The translations under genes and the position numbers were made by a program. The notes below the pieces were generated by a model. The model had not been told where the DNA came from, ran no database searches, and was given only the letters and a program-made list of their open reading frames with translations. A stretch of 64,000 bases of DNA from Lepeophtheirus salmonis. Lineage: Eukaryota; Arthropoda; Copepoda; Siphonostomatoida; Caligidae. This document shows, one piece after another, positions 59,400-64,000 of the stretch (the first letter of the stretch is position 1; each line of letters opens with the position of its first letter). Location: assembly GCF_016086655.4 (NCBI RefSeq), contig NC_052135.2:54733671-54797670 (forward strand), read 5' to 3'.

Positions 59400-60497
59400 T
59401 CTCCGGACTTTCTGGCTCAATCTGTATCTGCTTACGCATAACATAAAACATAGTGAGCTAAGTTTATGTGCGCGCGCAATACGCAGTACAGCAATACTTA
59501 ATTTGTCATCTAGATTGGATAGGATAGTGGCAGTCCTCATCCTCACTTCTCCACTCTTCCTATCTTCATGCTCTCTGTATTTCACTTCTTTTTAACACAT
59601 TTCATTCCATTTTAATATATTTGAAATCTCAGGATTTCTCCTTTTCCTACAAATTGATATTAACCCATTCCTTGAATAATTGATATATACACGTTTTATA
59701 CCACTCTACTGATGAGTATGGATGTGGACAATATCTCATTCCTCGTGAGAGGATATAAAAAAGAAAAGTATATGTAGGGAACTTTGATGGACGAGTTATC
59801 TGCTAACAGTGGTCACTATCAAAACTAGAGTATTACCTCTTTGCTCTAGAATAATACGTTTAAATTTCCAAAATAGCAAGAATAAATTAGAGTACTAATA
59901 TTTTGCGGATTAACAATATATTCTTTTTTTTAAAATCACGAGGATTTTGAAAATTTTCACAACCCTGGAATCTTAAATCTTCATCTTCCTTTCGTGCATT
60001 TTAACTTTTTCCAGCCTCTTGTTTTCTTGATATTTCACCTCTTTTAACCTATTTGTTTAGTTTTCTATATATTTTCTTCCCATTAAGCAAAAATGCTCAC
60101 ACTTTAATTAAAATGATCATTTGTAGCTATATTTTTTTAATGTCAAGTAGTCAAATACTTTAGCAGTTATTTTAAATAAATCCAAATTAAGTCATTTTTG
60201 GTTAATAAAAATATACTTGTCTTTTATGTTCAATTGAAAAAAAAAAAATCAAAAAAGTATACAAAGTTAATAATTCATATTTAATTCAATTACAAGTGGT
60301 CTCCTTTTTCTACAACTTAATATTAATCACCATTTTTTGAATAATTAACATACAAACTTAAAGAAGGAAAATTTCATTGTACTTGCACTTCTTTTTATTT
60401 CATATTTAAATGTGTAAAACTTACTTATATCATTTTTTTTACTTAAAATTTATTTATTTACTTAATAATAGCAATCTGTAATTCTGTATATTTAAAG
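59400..60497. other. probable intron or intergenic gap before the TRMT2A-like exon
   Basis: No RRM-type or other coding exon was found. If 59079 is exon 1 of the TRMT2A-like gene this is an intron of about 1.2 kb. Holds a CGCGCGC patch at 59470 and poly-A at 60237. Confidence 0.35.
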
Positions 60498-63400
60498 GTA
60501 AAATACTCGCTAGACCATCGATCGACTTTGGTAAATTTGATCCTGAATGGATTAACAGAGCCGCTTCTACACCTGTCAAGAAAACGAATAATGAATCCTC
60601 TGGAACAAAACAAGTTTTTATAAAAGATCAAAATAAGAATCTTAATAGTGTAGGACATGTCTTAAATTCACTTAAGAATGCATCATCCATAGAGGATTTA
60701 TTGCCACCTTTAAAAGTAAACGAGCCTTTGCCACCAGCGGTAGAAAAAGTGATAAATGATAAAGAAAAGTCATCATTGGCTCCAACTCCAGCTATTCCAT
60801 CTCCACCAGATAGTGTTGTTAAAAAGGAAACACCCTCTCCAACATCTCCAAGAGATGTTGTTCTGGAAACATCAAATAACAATTCGACCTCAGCTTGTGG
60901 TAACGATTATAGTGGTAGTGATATTAAAACTGAATTAAATGGAGGCTCCACTCTACTCGATCCAGTGGCTTCGTCTCAGAAAAAGGATGTTCCTCCCTCT
61001 AATGGGGATCCAGTTGCCGATGTCGAAAAATTAGTTGATGCTTCGTGCGACTCAATACTTTCTGAGTCAACTAGTCGGCCCCCAAAGCGATCCTCTGATA
61101 AGAAAATAGAAAATAACAATATAAAACAACCCAAAGTTGATGTTAATATGCCTCCAAATATCCAATTTGAATCATTTAGTTCTCACGCACCTCAAATGGA
61201 ACCTTATTGGAGAAAAGGTGGTCCATATAGAGTTGGGCGTGGTGGTAGAGTTATGAATCCTCATTGGCATGGCGGTGGTTTTCCAAGACCATTTCCTCCT
61301 CCTGCTTCTCCGTATTATCATGTTATACCACCACAAGCACCAAGTGAAGTGATAAAACCGTTCCATATACCTCCACCAAGTGTTCCAGCCCTGGATAAAG
61401 TAATTAAAAATAGATTTTCAGTACCTCCACCGGCAGTTTCCAAAAAAGAAGCAAAGTCTAAACATATTAATTGTCCAGCAGAGGATCTTCCTTTCAACAA
61501 AGATTTCAAAAAGACGAACCAAAGAGAAAATGCACCTCCTTCTGAGCTTGTTCAGGATCTGGTAACTTCCTTATGGAAAACCCCATACGATAAACAATTA
61601 AAGATAAAAGAAGATGAAGTCCTTGCTTATATGAATAAACTTAAGACAGACACTTTAAATGCTAATAGAGCATTGCATTCTTGGTATTCTTACCAAGAAA
61701 AATCATATCCTAGTATTTGTAAGTTATTACCCATGATTCCAGGACCACTATGTGTTGGATATCGAAATAGATGTGATTTTACGATTGGCTTCAATAAAGA
61801 GAGTAATAACTTGACTATTGGATATCAAATCGAACCTGAAACTTACTATGTTGGACCTATCGATAGCTTAAAGAACATTCCTCAGCGCATCAAATATGTT
61901 ACGAAAAGTTTAGAAAAACACCTAAGAAATAGTTTATATAAGCCATATAACCCTCAGTTAAAGGAAGGTAATTGGTTGAGTTGTATAGTACGAATGACTG
62001 TGACGGATGAAGTAATGTTGATCGTTTCTTTTCATCCTCAAAACTGTGAAAAACTTCAAATTAAAGAAGTACGTCTTAGATTAAAAGAATATTTTGAGAC
62101 TGGAGATGGAAGTCTTTGTGAGTTGAATTCATTGTATTTCAATGAAAAAACATTAGAAGGCAGTGGCACATTTGAGCTTATAAGTGGTGTGGATCATATT
62201 TCTGAAAAAATTTGTGAACAATATTTTCGGCTTTCTCCCCGTATCCCCTTTTGCTTAAATACAACAGCTATTGAAACTGTCTTTAAGGTCATGATTGATG
62301 TATGTGGTTTAGATTTTGAAACTACTCTAGTTGATCTTTGCTGTGGAGGAGGAACGGTGGGACTTTCTTTATCTAAATACGTTGGACAGGTTTTGGGACT
62401 TGATATTGTTGAGGAATTTGTGAATGATGCAAGAATGAATGCTGTCAATAACAACGTGACCAATTGTGAATTTTTTACTGGAAGTGGAGAGCATTATCTC
62501 CCTGTTTTGCTGAATAGAGCAAATTTCTCTAACATTGTTCTCGTTGTTGATCCTCCTCAAATCCCATTCGATTCCAAAGTGATTTGCAACATAAGAAAGT
62601 GTTCTAATATTAATCGCGTTGTCTGGTTGGTGAGTGATTCGAAAGCAGCCACACGAAGCTTTGAAGATTTAGTTCGTCCTCCTTCAAATCAATATAAAGG
62701 AGATCCCTTCATACCGGTCGAAGTCATACCTGTCGATACATTCCCACATACATTCCAATTCACCATGGTCATAATACTAATGAGGGTTAGTATGAGAGAA
62801 TTGGTAACCCCTACTGAAGTCAACTTCAACAGATTTTACGATCATTCCAATGAAAGTAATTCTTCCTCCAGTCATCCCATTGAATCTGACTCTTCCTCAT
62901 TAACGGCAAATAACACTACCATATCCGTTTCTTCTCATCCCTTTTCTGACTATCCAGCCCCAGATTTATCTTGGAAAAAGGTAGAAACACCACCTGTCAT
63001 TAAATCAATGGCTGACGAACCGGGATTATCAAAAGAGCAAGTCACTTGGCTAAATCAAATGTCAAAAATGTACAAAAGTGATTTTGACCGGGTCGCTTGG
63101 ATTGAAAATCTTAGACAACAGAATCGTGATGCATCATCGAGTCGCTACTCTTCTTCTTCTACACCTAGTCACACATTTAAAAAATATCCAGCTCCACCCT
63201 CAGCCGCATTTCCATATCCTCCTCCCTCTCATCAACACGGAGGAGGTGGAGCAGCAGCGGTAGGATACACTGTTCCTCCTATCATCAATTCAAATCCTGC
63301 AAATATACCATTATCCACAGGGCCTACTCCCGAATATTGGGCCCAATATTCTAAACAATACAGTTCGTACATGATGAATTACAATCAAAGTGCAGCTCAT

Positions 63401-63664
63401 ACACAACCCTATGGTATTAACAATCAACCTGTTGCAGCTGCCCCTGCTACGGCTGCTGGTGGAGCGGATCCTGTGGCATGGAAGCAATATTGTGAACAAA
63501 TGGCGAAATATTGGGCACAATGGGCTGGAGGAGGGGCTGGCAGTACAAATCATCAAAAAGCTAATGTTCCTCCTTCACCATCCTCATCTTGTGATCCTCA
63601 TGTTCAACCTCCTCTACCACGAAATCCACCGCCTCCGCCACCTCCTACTACGAGCTACAAATAA
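60498..63664 (+). CDS. TRMT2A-like protein (tRNA uracil-5-methyltransferase fold, catalytic residues lost), terminal exon
   Basis: One 3,167-nt exon encoding 1,054 residues to a TAA stop. It opens after an acceptor-like TTTAAAG and has no in-frame ATG before 61148, so at least one upstream exon must supply the start. N-terminal 350 residues are Pro/Ser/Asn-rich with a Gly/Arg/Pro patch (GGPYRVGRGGRV). The conserved region (61547-62790) matches the TRMT2A/TrmA family: VTSLWKTPYDKQL, GYRNRCDFTIGF, SAM motif LVDLCCGGGTVGLSLS (about 62329), DPP at 62549. Family enzymes make 5-methyluridine in tRNA with a Cys nucleophile in VSCNP and a C-terminal Glu base. Here VSCNP reads VSDSK (Asp codon 62636-62638), DPPR reads DPPQ, and the PHxxHxEM region reads PHTFQFTM. 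The C-terminal 290 residues are low complexity with aromatic WAQY and AWKQY motifs and a Pro-rich tail. It is probably an RNA-binding pseudoenzyme. Confidence 0.85.
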
Positions 63665-64000
63665 TTAATTCACTCTTTCATTTTATTGTTTTGTTTTTGT
63701 TTCTTCGTGTGTGTATGTACATCTCTTTATCACATTCGAAATCTGCTATCAACTCATATTCTTATGTTCATTATGAATTTTAACTCATAAGTGACATACA
63801 TCCATTTGTTTCAGCTGAGTTTGTTAACGGAATTCGTATTCGTACTTTAGATCAATTAAATTTAAACAAAAAACTCATTTTTTTGGATAAAGAAAACTTC
63901 AAAACTAACCCCTTCATTATTATTATTATTACTTCATCTTTGTTTTTTTTATGTATTTCACTCCATGCACACTTTACTTATTCTAATGAGTAGAAAGTTT

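Overview
This is eukaryotic, strongly AT-rich DNA. It holds a few intron-bearing genes in a sea of decayed DNA transposons, foldback elements and short dispersed repeats. The decayed irritans/mariner, Tc1 and hAT fragments, an arthropod-type multicopy protein pseudogene, and the animal gene HECTD1 point to an arthropod. A crustacean, plausibly a caligid copepod (sea louse), fits best, but this is inference from remembered family resemblance, not a database match.

Layout. 1-22,700: no convincing gene. It carries at least four dispersed repeat families, mariner transposase remnants (10.0, 11.6, 13.2, 16.9 kb), a Tc1 N-terminal remnant (20.2 kb) and a three-unit tandem repeat (21.6-22.0 kb). 22,861-23,298: a single-exon gene for an unknown two-helix membrane protein. 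23.4-35.9 kb: repeats, a mariner copy with both terminal inverted repeats (26.9-27.4 kb), and a decayed arthropod multicopy gene (28.9-31 kb) split by a foldback element. 35,956-36,309: a small coiled-coil ORF behind a splice-acceptor-like site. 37,192-48,259 (minus): a complete ten-exon HECTD1 E3 ubiquitin ligase gene whose exons sum to 8,115 nt (2,704 codons plus stop) with every intron phase consistent. 48.5-58.7 kb: a cluster of long-inverted-repeat elements, a hAT remnant, an unknown ORF (54.2-54.6 kb), and a 1.8-kb imperfect palindrome (56.0-57.8 kb). 58.8-59.4 kb: a promoter-like region with two CCAAT boxes, an upstream ORF and a short membrane-protein ORF. 60,498-63,664: one long exon of a TRMT2A-like protein (tRNA uracil-5-methyltransferase family) that keeps the SAM-binding motif but has lost the residues used for catalysis.

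How the genes relate: there is no operon-like logic. HECTD1 (protein ubiquitylation) and the TRMT2A-like gene (RNA modification fold) are independent genes on opposite strands. No new defence, CRISPR-like or biosynthetic system is visible. The most interesting items are the apparent TRMT2A-like pseudoenzyme, the nested giant palindrome, and three uncharacterised small ORFs.
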